A stretch of DNA of 7,235 nucleotides from an uncultured Flavobacteriales bacterium (GTDB lineage Bacteria > Bacteroidota > Bacteroidia > Flavobacteriales_E > Vicingaceae), in NCBI GenBank assembly GCA_937925525.1, contig CALALS010000215.1, forward strand, positions 1-7,235, given 5' to 3'. Shown piece after piece: positions 1 through 5,918 of the stretch. Both the position numbers and the translations under genes were made by a program. Below the pieces are notes generated by a model. That model saw nothing but the letters and a program-made list of their open reading frames with translations, was not told the origin of the DNA and did no database searches. Positions within the stretch are counted from its first letter, which is position 1. Each line of letters begins with the position of its first letter.

Positions 1-1280
1 ATCCCGATTATCCATTTAAAAGTGAAATTTTAAAAGATTTTAATCTACTTCAAACAAAGTATTATCCTATTCAGGAAAATGGAAAGTGGGGATTTACCAA
101 TGAATATGGTGAAAAAGTAATACGACCGGAATACGAAAGTGTGGGTGAGTTTATTGAAGGGTATGCCGTAGTTCAAAAAAATGACAAGTATGGTTACATC
201 AACAAAACAGGAAATGTTGTCATAAAACTGATTTATGATGATGCTGAAGCATTTAAAGAAGGCTATGCCGTTGTTGCTAAAGGAGATAATTATGGATTAA
301 TTGATAAAAACGGGCATCAATTTTTACCATTTATTTATGACGCAATAAGCATTGGAGATAACGATAGAATATTAGTAAGTAAAAATGAAAAGTTTGGTTA
401 TTTAAATATGAGAGGAGAATTAGCAATTCCTTATGTTTATGACTTAGCCGGAGATTTTGATAACGGATATGCATACGTTGGAAAAAACGGAAAAATGGGT
501 ATCATCAACCATTTAGGTAAAGAGGTTCTGCCCATTACGTTTGACTGGATAGAAAATTTTGAAAACGGACTCGCACGTTTTAGACAAGATGATTTTTTTG
601 GACTGGCGGATAAAAAAGGAAATATTATTGTACAATCACAATACAAATACCTTGGTAAACCAAAACAAAACAGATTACTTGCCATAAAAAGCGGAAAGGT
701 GGGTTATTTAAATTCTAAAGGAGAAACAATTATTCCGTTTGATTTTGATGAATATCCGGGAGTTCAAAAGGCATCAGAGTTTGAAAATAATTTAGCAAAA
801 GTACTTTACAAGAAAAAAGTCGGATTAATTGACACCATAGGCAAATACGCCATTCCTCCACAGTACAATGAAATAAAACTACTAACTAAAGAACTTGCAG
901 CTGTCAACACCAACAACAAGTGGTTTTTTTACAGCATACCAAAGCGTCAGCCTTACGGCAACGGTTTTGAAAATATTTATACCGAACAAGACAGTCTAAT
1001 CCGATTTATGGACAAAGCATTAATGGGTTTTGTAGATGTTTCAGGAAGAGTTGTTATTCCTGCGACTTACCAAGCAGCTGAAGATTTTAAAGGTGGCTTT
1101 AGCATTGTTTCAAAGGATGGGGAAATGGGTATTATTAACAAGCAAAACGAAAAAGTAATTCCGTTAAGCTACAGTAAAATAGAATACATAAGTCCAAAAG
1201 TAGTGGCTCTTTATATTGAGGGCGAATTAAATCAATACAAAAACCTTAAAACCGGAAAAGTAGTTTGGCAGGCAAAGTAG
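1..1280 (+). CDS. WG-repeat protein, 5' partial
   Basis: This frame is open from the first complete codon (position 3) to the TAG at 1278-1280, so the true start is upstream of the window; the GTG at 141 is only an internal codon. The protein consists almost entirely of WG (KWG-type) repeats: an aromatic or hydrophobic residue followed by Gly, then a Asn/Asp-x-x-Gly turn, a short hydrophobic strand with Ile-Pro, a Tyr/Phe-Asp, and a Gly-Tyr/Leu-Ala-x-Val strand. The repeat dipeptides start at 87, 189, 291, 393, 495, 597, 699, 819, 921, 1023 and 1125. The unit near 921 is degenerate (Trp-Phe instead of x-Gly). WG repeats are common in Bacteroidota proteins, but their molecular role is poorly known and I assign none. 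A signal peptide or N-terminal domain could lie outside the window. The stop codon lies inside or just before nudL, suggesting co-transcription. Family assignment is firm; function is unknown. Confidence 0.9.
   Translation, partial: PDYPFKSEILKDFNLLQTKYYPIQENGKWGFTNEYGEKVIRPEYESVGEFIEGYAVVQKNDKYGYINKTGNVVIKLIYDDAEAFKEGYAVVAKGDNYGLIDKNGHQFLPFIYDAISIGDNDRILVSKNEKFGYLNMRGELAIPYVYDLAGDFDNGYAYVGKNGKMGIINHLGKEVLPITFDWIENFENGLARFRQDDFFGLADKKGNIIVQSQYKYLGKPKQNRLLAIKSGKVGYLNSKGETIIPFDFDEYPGVQKASEFENNLAKVLYKKKVGLIDTIGKYAIPPQYNEIKLLTKELAAVNTNNKWFFYSIPKRQPYGNGFENIYTEQDSLIRFMDKALMGFVDVSGRVVIPATYQAAEDFKGGFSIVSKDGEMGIINKQNEKVIPLSYSKIEYISPKVVALYIEGELNQYKNLKTGKVVWQAK
87..1226 (+). repeat. Eleven WG protein repeats with a 34-residue period
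   Basis: Repeat units begin at 87, 189, 291, 393, 495, 597, 699, 819, 921, 1023 and 1125. The spacing is exactly 102 nt (34 codons) in nine of the ten steps; the step from 699 to 819 is 120 nt because of six extra residues around the Pro-Gly-Val-Gln segment. Only the first unit keeps a literal Trp-Gly. The others have Tyr-, Phe-, Met- or Val-Gly. The DNA of the units has diverged, so this is a protein-level repeat and not a recent tandem DNA duplication. Confidence 0.88.
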
Positions 1281-1903
1281 ATATCGTTTTGTTTGAAAAC
1301 CTTATTAAAGATAAATTAAAAAGAGGTTTACCGGGCTTTGAGTCACACCAAAGCATGTCTCCTATTGACCGACCAATAAAAGGAATGCCAAATTTCAATA
1401 TTGAGAACTACAGAAAAAGTGCGGTTTTAATATGTTGCTATCCTCACCAAAACGAAGTTTATACTGCCTTAATAAAACGAAAAGCTTATCAAGGTGTTCA
1501 CAGTGCTCAGTTTAGTTTTCCCGGTGGACGCTATGAAGACCAAGATATTCATCTTGAACAAACAGCTTTAAGAGAAGCTCAAGAAGAAGTAAATATTATT
1601 CCTACTGAAGTAAATATTATTTCTACTCTCACAGAAGTTTGTATTCCGGTTAGTAATTTCATTGTTTATCCTTTTTTGAGTACAGCACAAAAAAGACCCA
1701 ATTTTATCCCTGACCAAACCGAAGTAGATTTTATTTTGGAATTACCAATTGATGAAATACTAAGCACGCAAAACATCACCACATCAAAAGTAAAAATGGG
1801 AAACGGATTAAAAGCGGAAGTTCCTTGCTTTAAATTTAACGAACATATTGTGTGGGGAGCAACCGCTTTAATGCTTGCAGAGCTTAAAGAATTATTACGA
1901 TAA
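1265..1903 (+). CDS. nudL: CoA pyrophosphatase, Nudix family (NudL-like)
   Basis: Nudix hydrolase of the CoA pyrophosphatase group, which cleaves CoA and its derivatives to 3',5'-ADP and 4'-phosphopantetheine in the cytosol. Numbering from the TTG at 1265, residues 68-88 carry the family signature: Ala-Leu-Ile-Lys-Arg, then Gly, His, Gln, ending in Phe-Pro-Gly-Gly. The Nudix helix core Arg-Glu-Ala-Gln-Glu-Glu is at 103-108. A Pro-Val-Ser-Asn-Phe-x-Val-x-Pro segment (128-136) and a C-terminal Trp-Gly-Ala-Thr-Ala (197-201) are also typical of the family. The usual Gly after the Nudix Glu pair is Asn110, a variation also tolerated in E. coli NudL, which has Ala. At 212 residues the length is normal. 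The start is uncertain: there is no upstream ATG and an in-frame TAA at 1247, leaving TTG 1265 (16-bp overlap with the WG gene) or TTG 1289 (8 bp after its stop). The longer one is given. Both leave the domain whole. Confidence 0.9.
   Translation: MAGKVDIVLFENLIKDKLKRGLPGFESHQSMSPIDRPIKGMPNFNIENYRKSAVLICCYPHQNEVYTALIKRKAYQGVHSAQFSFPGGRYEDQDIHLEQTALREAQEEVNIIPTEVNIISTLTEVCIPVSNFIVYPFLSTAQKRPNFIPDQTEVDFILELPIDEILSTQNITTSKVKMGNGLKAEVPCFKFNEHIVWGATALMLAELKELLR
1586..1627 (+). repeat. 21-bp direct tandem repeat inside nudL
   Basis: Two adjacent 21-bp copies, 1586-1606 and 1607-1627, differ at one base (C at 1601, T at 1622). They encode Glu-Val-Asn-Ile-Ile-Pro-Thr and Glu-Val-Asn-Ile-Ile-Ser-Thr, immediately after the Nudix Glu pair. 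Recalled alignment with E. coli NudL needs no gap here, so the repeat does not appear to add residues to the protein. Confidence 0.85.
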
Positions 1904-1905
1904 TT
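1890..1905. other. Small inverted repeat spanning the convergent nudL/gatB stop codons
   Basis: Arms AATTAT (1890-1895) and ATAATT (1900-1905) flank a TACG loop and contain both stop codons: the nudL TAA (1901-1903) and the reverse complement of the gatB TAA (1895-1897). The stem is only A-T pairs and has no strong T tract, so it is at best a weak bidirectional 3'-end structure. It is listed because no other terminator-like structure is visible between these convergent genes. Confidence 0.25.
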
Positions 1906-3352
1906 TCTCTTTTAAAAGTTGACTAGCTAATTTAGGGTCTGCTTTACCTTTAGATAGCTTCATCACTTCACCCATAAACAAGCCAAGTAAACCAACTTGA
2001 CCAGATTTATAAACCTCTACTTTATCAGGAAATTTGGCAATAGCTTCTTCCACAAATCTCTCTAGCTCACCACTATCACTCACCTGAATCCAATTATTTT
2101 CTTCTGCAATGGTAATTGCCTTTTTCTCAGGATGCTGAATTAATAACGGAAATACTTTTTGTGCCGCCACACTATGACTAATCTTTCCGTCATCAATTAA
2201 TTGAATGAGTTCAGCTAAAGCCACCGGCTTAACGGTAAAATCTTCAATGTGTACTGCATTTTCATTAAGGTATGATTTAATATTTACCATCACCCAGTTA
2301 GCAGCCGATTTAAAATTAGAAGTATGTTCAATTAATTCTTCAAAGTACAATGCTATTCCTTTTTCTTCTGTTAACACTCCTGAATCGTATTCACTTAAAC
2401 CAAACTCTCTGATATATTTTTTAAATAAAAAGTTAGGTAAAGGAGGCATATTTAAACGAACGTCTTCAATATATTCAGGCGTAACGGTAAGTGGTTGTAA
2501 ATCCGGCTCCGGAAAATAACGGTAATCGTGTGCTCCTTCTTTCGCTCTCATAGAAAATGTAGTTCCTTTTCCTGCATCAAAACTTCTGGTATCTTGAGCT
2601 ACTCGTTCGCCTTTTTCTATAATTTCTACATGTCTTTTAAACTCATGCTCAATAGCTTTTTTTACATTATTGATAGAGTTCATGTTTTTCACTTCTACTC
2701 TTTGTCCAAACTCTTTGGTTCCTTTCAATCGAATAGAAATATTAGCATCACAACGTAAGCTACCCTCTTCCATGTTTCCGTCACAAATACCAAGATATCT
2801 AACTAGTTTTCTTACTTCCTGCAAATAATTGTAAGCCTGCTGAGCAGACTGTATATCAGGTTCGGTTACAATTTCAATCAAAGGAACTCCTGCCCTGTTT
2901 AAGTCAATTAAGGTATTGAACGGGTCTTGGTCGTGAATACTTTTACCTGAATCTTCTTCCATGTGTATTCTGGTAAGCCTCACCTTTTTCTCTTTCCCTG
3001 ACTCATCTTTTATGGCAATAAACCCACCTGTGCATATAGGGGTAGTATCTTGTGTAATTTGATACCCCTTGGGCATGTCTGCATAAAAATAATTTTTACG
3101 AGCAAACTCATTGTACGGAGTAATATTACACTCACAAGCTATTCCCATTTTAACGGCATATTCTACTGCATTTTTATTTAACACAGGCAATGTACCGGGA
3201 TGACCTAGAGAAATTGGAGATATGTTTGTATTAGGAGAAGAACCGTATTCATTAGCATCAGCAGAATACATCTTGCTTTTGGTAAGTAATTGGGCATGAA
3301 TTTCTAATCCAATTACCGGCTCGTATTTATCATATATTTCTTGTGGTAACAT
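1895..3352 (-). CDS. gatB: Asp-tRNA(Asn)/Glu-tRNA(Gln) amidotransferase subunit B
   Basis: Subunit B of the GatCAB amidotransferase, which binds the mischarged tRNA, activates Glu or Asp on it and converts it to Gln or Asn using ammonia supplied by GatA. Seen in the 485-residue product: N-terminal Gly-Leu-Glu-Ile-His (15-19), Arg-Lys-Asn-Tyr-Phe-Tyr-x-Asp-x-Pro-Lys-Gly-Tyr-Gln (85-98), His-Met-Glu-Glu-Asp (130-134), the GatB signature Asp-x-Asn-Arg-x-Gly-x-Pro-Leu-Ile-Glu (150-160), the Met-Arg-x-Lys-Glu-x-x-x-Asp-Tyr-Arg-Tyr-Phe-Pro-Glu-Pro-Asp motif (268-284), and a C-terminal helical/YqeY-like tail with Gly-x-x-Met-Gly-Glu-Val-Met near the end. The length is full for the family. The ATG lies 2 bp after the punA stop, so it is the last gene of the lpxK-punA-gatB run. 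gatA and gatC are not in the window, as is usual when the subunits are scattered. Whether the organism needs it for Gln, Asn or both cannot be told here. Confidence 0.97.
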   Translation of the reverse strand: MLPQEIYDKYEPVIGLEIHAQLLTKSKMYSADANEYGSSPNTNISPISLGHPGTLPVLNKNAVEYAVKMGIACECNITPYNEFARKNYFYADMPKGYQITQDTTPICTGGFIAIKDESGKEKKVRLTRIHMEEDSGKSIHDQDPFNTLIDLNRAGVPLIEIVTEPDIQSAQQAYNYLQEVRKLVRYLGICDGNMEEGSLRCDANISIRLKGTKEFGQRVEVKNMNSINNVKKAIEHEFKRHVEIIEKGERVAQDTRSFDAGKGTTFSMRAKEGAHDYRYFPEPDLQPLTVTPEYIEDVRLNMPPLPNFLFKKYIREFGLSEYDSGVLTEEKGIALYFEELIEHTSNFKSAANWVMVNIKSYLNENAVHIEDFTVKPVALAELIQLIDDGKISHSVAAQKVFPLLIQHPEKKAITIAEENNWIQVSDSGELERFVEEAIAKFPDKVEVYKSGQVGLLGLFMGEVMKLSKGKADPKLASQLLKEKLS

Positions 3353-3354
3353 AA

Positions 3355-4179
3355 TTAATTTGAGGCTGCCAAATTAGCAATAAGTTCTTTAAAAATTAGT
3401 GTCATTTTTGGTTCGCTTGCCGCAGCGGCTTTTTGAACTTCTTCATGAGATATCTCTACAATTTTACCATCTACACCCAAATCTGTAATAACTGAAATAG
3501 CAAAGCAATTCATACTCATGTGTTTGGCTACAATTACTTCAGGAACTGTACTCATGCCCACTGCATCAGAACCAATAATTGAAATCCACTTATACTCCGC
3601 AGGGGTTTCGTAAGTTGGTCCAGACAAAGCAGTATAAACTCCTTTTTGAACTTTTATGTTATTGTCTTTTGCTATTTTTTCTGCTAAAGCTATAATATCT
3701 TTTTCATAAGGCTCACTCATATCGGGAAATCTGGGGCCCAGTTCATCTATGTTTTTCCCTCTTAGTGGATTATCCGGTAACATATTGATGTGGTCTTCTA
3801 TAATCATTAAATCGCCTACACTAAAGTTTTTGTTGGTTCCACCGCTTGCATTAGAAAGAAGTAAAGTATCTACACCCAACAATTTAAAAACTCTCACCGG
3901 AAAAGTAGCCTCTTGCAACGAATAACCTTCATAGTAATGAAACCTACCTTGAAGCGCAACTACATCTATTCCATTCAACTTGCCAAAAATTAAATTCCCG
4001 CCATGTCCTTCCACAGTAGATTGAGGAAAATTAGGTATTTCGGTATAAGATATACTTACTTCAACTTCTATTTCTTGAGCCAAATTTCCAAGTCCCGTGC
4101 CTAAAATAATTCCAAATTTTGGAGTGGTATTGGTTTTGGTTTTTAAGAAATCAACTGTTTGTTTTATTTTTTCTAACAT
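3355..4179 (-). CDS. punA: Purine nucleoside phosphorylase, trimeric (class I) type
   Basis: Cytosolic phosphorolysis of purine (deoxy)nucleosides to free base and (deoxy)ribose-1-phosphate in purine salvage. The 274-residue product has the trimeric PNP/MTAP-family landmarks: phosphate loop Gly-Thr-Gly-Leu-Gly (27-31), Gly-His-Gly (58-60), Gln-Gly-Arg-Phe-His-Tyr-Tyr-Glu-Gly (77-85), Ser-Asn-Ala-Ser-Gly-Gly (109-114), Gly-Pro-Thr-Tyr-Glu-Thr (187-192, base-contacting Glu191), Gly-Met-Ser-Thr-Val-Pro-Glu (208-214) and a His-Glu-Glu near 245 that matches the 5'-OH-binding His of nucleoside-preferring members. Odd point: the residue matching human Asn243 is Asp233, so 6-aminopurine use is possible. 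The ATG at 4179 gives the normal N-terminus and no later start precedes the phosphate loop, so the 29-bp overlap with the end of lpxK is probably real and the two genes are translationally coupled. lpxK-PNP adjacency is familiar in Bacteroidota. Confidence 0.95.
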   Translation of the reverse strand: MLEKIKQTVDFLKTKTNTTPKFGIILGTGLGNLAQEIEVEVSISYTEIPNFPQSTVEGHGGNLIFGKLNGIDVVALQGRFHYYEGYSLQEATFPVRVFKLLGVDTLLLSNASGGTNKNFSVGDLMIIEDHINMLPDNPLRGKNIDELGPRFPDMSEPYEKDIIALAEKIAKDNNIKVQKGVYTALSGPTYETPAEYKWISIIGSDAVGMSTVPEVIVAKHMSMNCFAISVITDLGVDGKIVEISHEEVQKAAAASEPKMTLIFKELIANLAASN

Positions 4180-5230
4180 AATTTATAATCAAATCATTAA
4201 ACTGCTGTTCATCATCTCCATGAAAAGCAACTTCAATGGGTAAATAGTAAACAGGATAATTTTTTAGCAAATCTAAAATTTCAGGATAGATTAACCGCAT
4301 CATATCTTTCTCGGTAGTTAAAATAATTTTGTTGGTAGCATACCAATCATCCATTTTTCCGGTAACCTTTTTTATATCATTTAACATAAACTGGTAATGG
4401 TCGGGATATTCAAAATGCTCTACGTCTGCAGAATTTGATTGCACAAAATACTTTAGGTATTCGGCATTGGCTATACCGCTAAGTAACACTACCGAACATT
4501 TTTTAAGCTGCTCAAGAGTAATCTTATTATTGTTCATTGTGTTGGGCATTGGCAAAGCTTCATTGTATTTAACAAAAGAAAAAAAGGATTGTTGGTTATA
4601 TCCTAACTTAACTTCATCTTTTAATCTTCTTCTTTCAATAGGAGAAAGAATATCCGGTGATTTAGTAAACACAACTACGTCTGCTCTTTTTTTGCCAAAT
4701 GCAAACTCTCTTAAATTTCCCATCGGAAAAATTCTATCGGAAGAAAAAGGTTTAAAAAAGTCCGTTAGCAAAATATTTAAACCCGGCTTTACCGCTCTAT
4801 GCTGATAAGCGTCATCCAATAAAATAACATCAATTTCGGGATGATTCTTTTTAATTACGGTTATACCTTCTACCCTGTCGGCATCGCAAGCCACTAATAT
4901 ATCAGGAAACTTTTTCTTAATTTGAAGCGGCTCATCTCCCACATTTGCAGAGTTTGAGGTAGCTTCAACCTCTGTATATCCGCTGGATTGCCTTTTATAT
5001 CCTCTGCTTAGCACAGCCACTTTATAATTATTACTTGTCAGTAAGCTCACCAAATACTCAATATGAGGAGTTTTTCCGGAACCACCCATTACTAAATTAC
5101 CAATAGAAATTACGGGTATGCTAAACTTATTGGAAGATAGAACACCGCTATTATACAGCCAATGGTATATTGTTACAAACAAACCATAAATAAGCGCAAT
5201 CGGAAAGGATATGAAACGTAAAAAAGCCAC
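4151..5230 (-). CDS. lpxK: Tetraacyldisaccharide 4'-kinase (lipid A 4'-kinase)
   Basis: Phosphorylates the 4' position of the lipid A disaccharide-1-phosphate with ATP to give lipid IVA, at the cytoplasmic face of the inner membrane. Visible in the 359 residues: an N-terminal hydrophobic segment (about 5-27) that would anchor it; Ser-Ile-Gly-Asn-Leu (42-46) running into the Walker A loop Gly-Gly-Ser-Gly-Lys-Thr-Pro (49-55); Ser-Arg-Gly-Tyr (75-78); Gly-Asp-Glu-Pro (98-101); Cys-Asp-Ala-Asp-Arg (115-119); and Leu-Asp-Asp-Ala-Tyr-Gln-His-Arg (138-145), the LpxK Asp-Asp-x-x-Gln-His signature. The start is GTG at 5230: an in-frame TAA sits directly before it, and Leu-Arg follows within five residues as in relatives. 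It is the first gene of the run with punA and gatB, and a TATATTTG box lies only 7 nt upstream. Its presence implies a lipopolysaccharide-bearing Gram-negative cell. Confidence 0.95.
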   Translation of the reverse strand: MAFLRFISFPIALIYGLFVTIYHWLYNSGVLSSNKFSIPVISIGNLVMGGSGKTPHIEYLVSLLTSNNYKVAVLSRGYKRQSSGYTEVEATSNSANVGDEPLQIKKKFPDILVACDADRVEGITVIKKNHPEIDVILLDDAYQHRAVKPGLNILLTDFFKPFSSDRIFPMGNLREFAFGKKRADVVVFTKSPDILSPIERRRLKDEVKLGYNQQSFFSFVKYNEALPMPNTMNNNKITLEQLKKCSVVLLSGIANAEYLKYFVQSNSADVEHFEYPDHYQFMLNDIKKVTGKMDDWYATNKIILTTEKDMMRLIYPEILDLLKNYPVYYLPIEVAFHGDDEQQFNDLIINYVRKNKTNS

Positions 5231-5237
5231 TTAATCG

Positions 5238-5245
5238 CAAATATA
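5238..5245 (-). promoter_or_regulatory. Bacteroidota-type -7 box (TAnnTTTG) for lpxK
   Basis: TATATTTG reads on the minus strand, with 7 nt between it and the lpxK GTG. It fits the TAnnTTTG -7 consensus, which would put the transcript start at or within a few bases of the start codon. I find no clear TTG-type -33 element at the expected distance, so the call rests on this octamer and its position. Confidence 0.55.
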
Positions 5246-5286
5246 AAAATTACTTAACTCTACTCTGGCATTAATAATCATTATCA

Positions 5287-5622
5287 CTAGTTTAAGGTAA
5301 GGATTTCGTTTAAGTATTGTAGTAATAATTGATGCTCTTTTTGCTTGATAACACCTATTTTTCTCACTAATCTTTCTTTTGAGATTGCCCGAATATGAAA
5401 TGTTAAAATTTCAGATTTTTCCGATAGTTTATTCTCTTTATTAGGAGTTAGTATCACATCGCCTCTAAAGTGCTTTAACTTAGTCGTAATAGGACATATA
5501 ATAACTGTATTTAAATGTTCATTTAAAAGATTACCACTAACTATAACCACCGGGCGAAAACCGGCTTGTTCACTTCCTTTTATTGGATTTAAGTCGGCAT
5601 ACCAAATATCTAACTGCTTCAT
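5287..5622 (-). CDS. MazF/PemK-family toxin, predicted mRNA endoribonuclease
   Basis: Toxin of a type II toxin-antitoxin pair, predicted to cleave mRNA and so halt growth when not held by its antitoxin. The 111-residue protein has the MazF/PemK fold markers: N-terminal Asp-Ile-Trp-Tyr-Ala-Asp-Leu-Asn-Pro, then Gly-Ser-Glu-Gln-x-Gly-x-Arg-Pro-Val-Val-Ile-Val-Ser (16-29) with the catalytic-position Arg23, Cys-Pro-Ile-Thr-Thr (43-47) with catalytic-position Thr46, and Phe-His-Ile-Arg-x-Ile-Ser-Lys-Glu-Arg-Leu (75-85). The last motif is more often Asp/Glu-Gln-Ile-Arg, so His76 replaces the usual Gln. The length is typical and nothing suggests decay. Its ATG overlaps the antitoxin TGA (ATGA), giving the antitoxin-first order. 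The gene ends 56 bp before lpxK with no strong terminator, so read-through into lpxK is possible. Family certain; cleavage sequence unknown. Confidence 0.93.
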   Translation of the reverse strand: MKQLDIWYADLNPIKGSEQAGFRPVVIVSGNLLNEHLNTVIICPITTKLKHFRGDVILTPNKENKLSEKSEILTFHIRAISKERLVRKIGVIKQKEHQLLLQYLNEILTLN

Positions 5623-5852
5623 TTTTCTATTTCTTTCAAGTAATCTGCCATTCCTTCTTCAGCTATATCCAACAACTCATTATCTGAAGCAATATTTTTA
5701 TAAGACTTTATATATTCTGCCCTGGTTAAATGGTTTAAATACAACCTTAATGCTCGTTCAATTATTTTATTTTTAGGCAATGCTAAAGACTTCGCTTTTT
5801 CAGATAAAGCATTTAATAAGTCATCTGGTAAAGTGCTTGTAAACGTACTCAT
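5619..5852 (-). CDS. Ribbon-helix-helix (CopG-like) antitoxin
   Basis: Partner of the downstream MazF-type toxin. The first 40 or so residues fit a ribbon-helix-helix DNA-binding domain: a short strand Thr-Phe-Thr-Ser-Thr-Leu-Pro (3-9), helix one from Asp10 to about Leu24, and helix two Lys27-Leu42 with Ile-Ile-Glu-Arg-Ala-Leu-x-Leu-Tyr-Leu. The acidic C-terminal tail ending in Ala-Glu-Glu-Gly-Met-Ala-Asp-Tyr-Leu (64-72) is the kind of segment that wraps the toxin in such pairs. It is 77 residues, complete, and its TGA overlaps the toxin ATG by 4 bp, so the two are translationally coupled. Autorepression at its own promoter is expected for this family; a 14-bp palindrome just upstream (5855-5868) is a candidate site. 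The role is inferred from fold, size and partner. Confidence 0.88.
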   Translation of the reverse strand: MSTFTSTLPDDLLNALSEKAKSLALPKNKIIERALRLYLNHLTRAEYIKSYKNIASDNELLDIAEEGMADYLKEIEK

Positions 5853-5854
5853 AC

Positions 5855-5868
5855 ATTATATTTATAAT
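5855..5868. promoter_or_regulatory. Palindrome upstream of the antitoxin, possible operator
   Basis: ATTATA (5855-5860), TT, TATAAT (5863-5868) is a perfect inverted repeat lying between the antitoxin's TATATTTG box and its ATG, where a transcript start would fall. Ribbon-helix-helix antitoxins usually repress their own operon through short palindromes in this position. The local sequence is almost all A and T, so a 14-bp palindrome could arise by chance. Confidence 0.3.
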
Positions 5869-5871
5869 TTA

Positions 5872-5879
5872 CAAATATA
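5872..5879 (-). promoter_or_regulatory. Bacteroidota-type -7 box (TAnnTTTG) for the toxin-antitoxin operon
   Basis: TATATTTG reads on the minus strand, with 19 nt between it and the antitoxin ATG. This is the same octamer found before lpxK and nif3. No clear -33 TTG is seen at the expected distance. Confidence 0.6.
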
Positions 5880-5918
5880 ATATATATTTATTTATAAAGC
5901 TGTTTCACTATATAAATT

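Noticed and set aside
437..685. Minus-strand open frame inside the WG-repeat gene
   Set aside because: It mirrors the WG repeats in antisense and has no independent coding support.
141..1280. GTG at 141 as the start of the WG-repeat gene
   Set aside because: The same frame is open to the window edge, and a full WG repeat (Trp at 87) lies upstream of 141, so the gene begins outside the window.
1909..1918. CTTTTAAAAG palindrome near the gatB 3' end
   Set aside because: It is short, AT-rich, within gatB codons, and has no loop or T tract; not a credible terminator.
2205..2758. Two plus-strand open frames (2205-2519 and 2528-2758) inside gatB
   Set aside because: They lie antisense to a strongly conserved gatB region and their products are Ser/Phe-rich with no recognisable domain, as expected for shadow frames.
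4467..4805. Plus-strand open frame of 112 codons inside lpxK
   Set aside because: It is antisense to the conserved LpxK core and resembles no family; shadow frame.
5274..5284. ATAAT-C-ATTAT inverted repeat just after the toxin stop
   Set aside because: A five-pair A-T stem without a T tract is too weak to call a terminator and is expected by chance in such AT-rich DNA.
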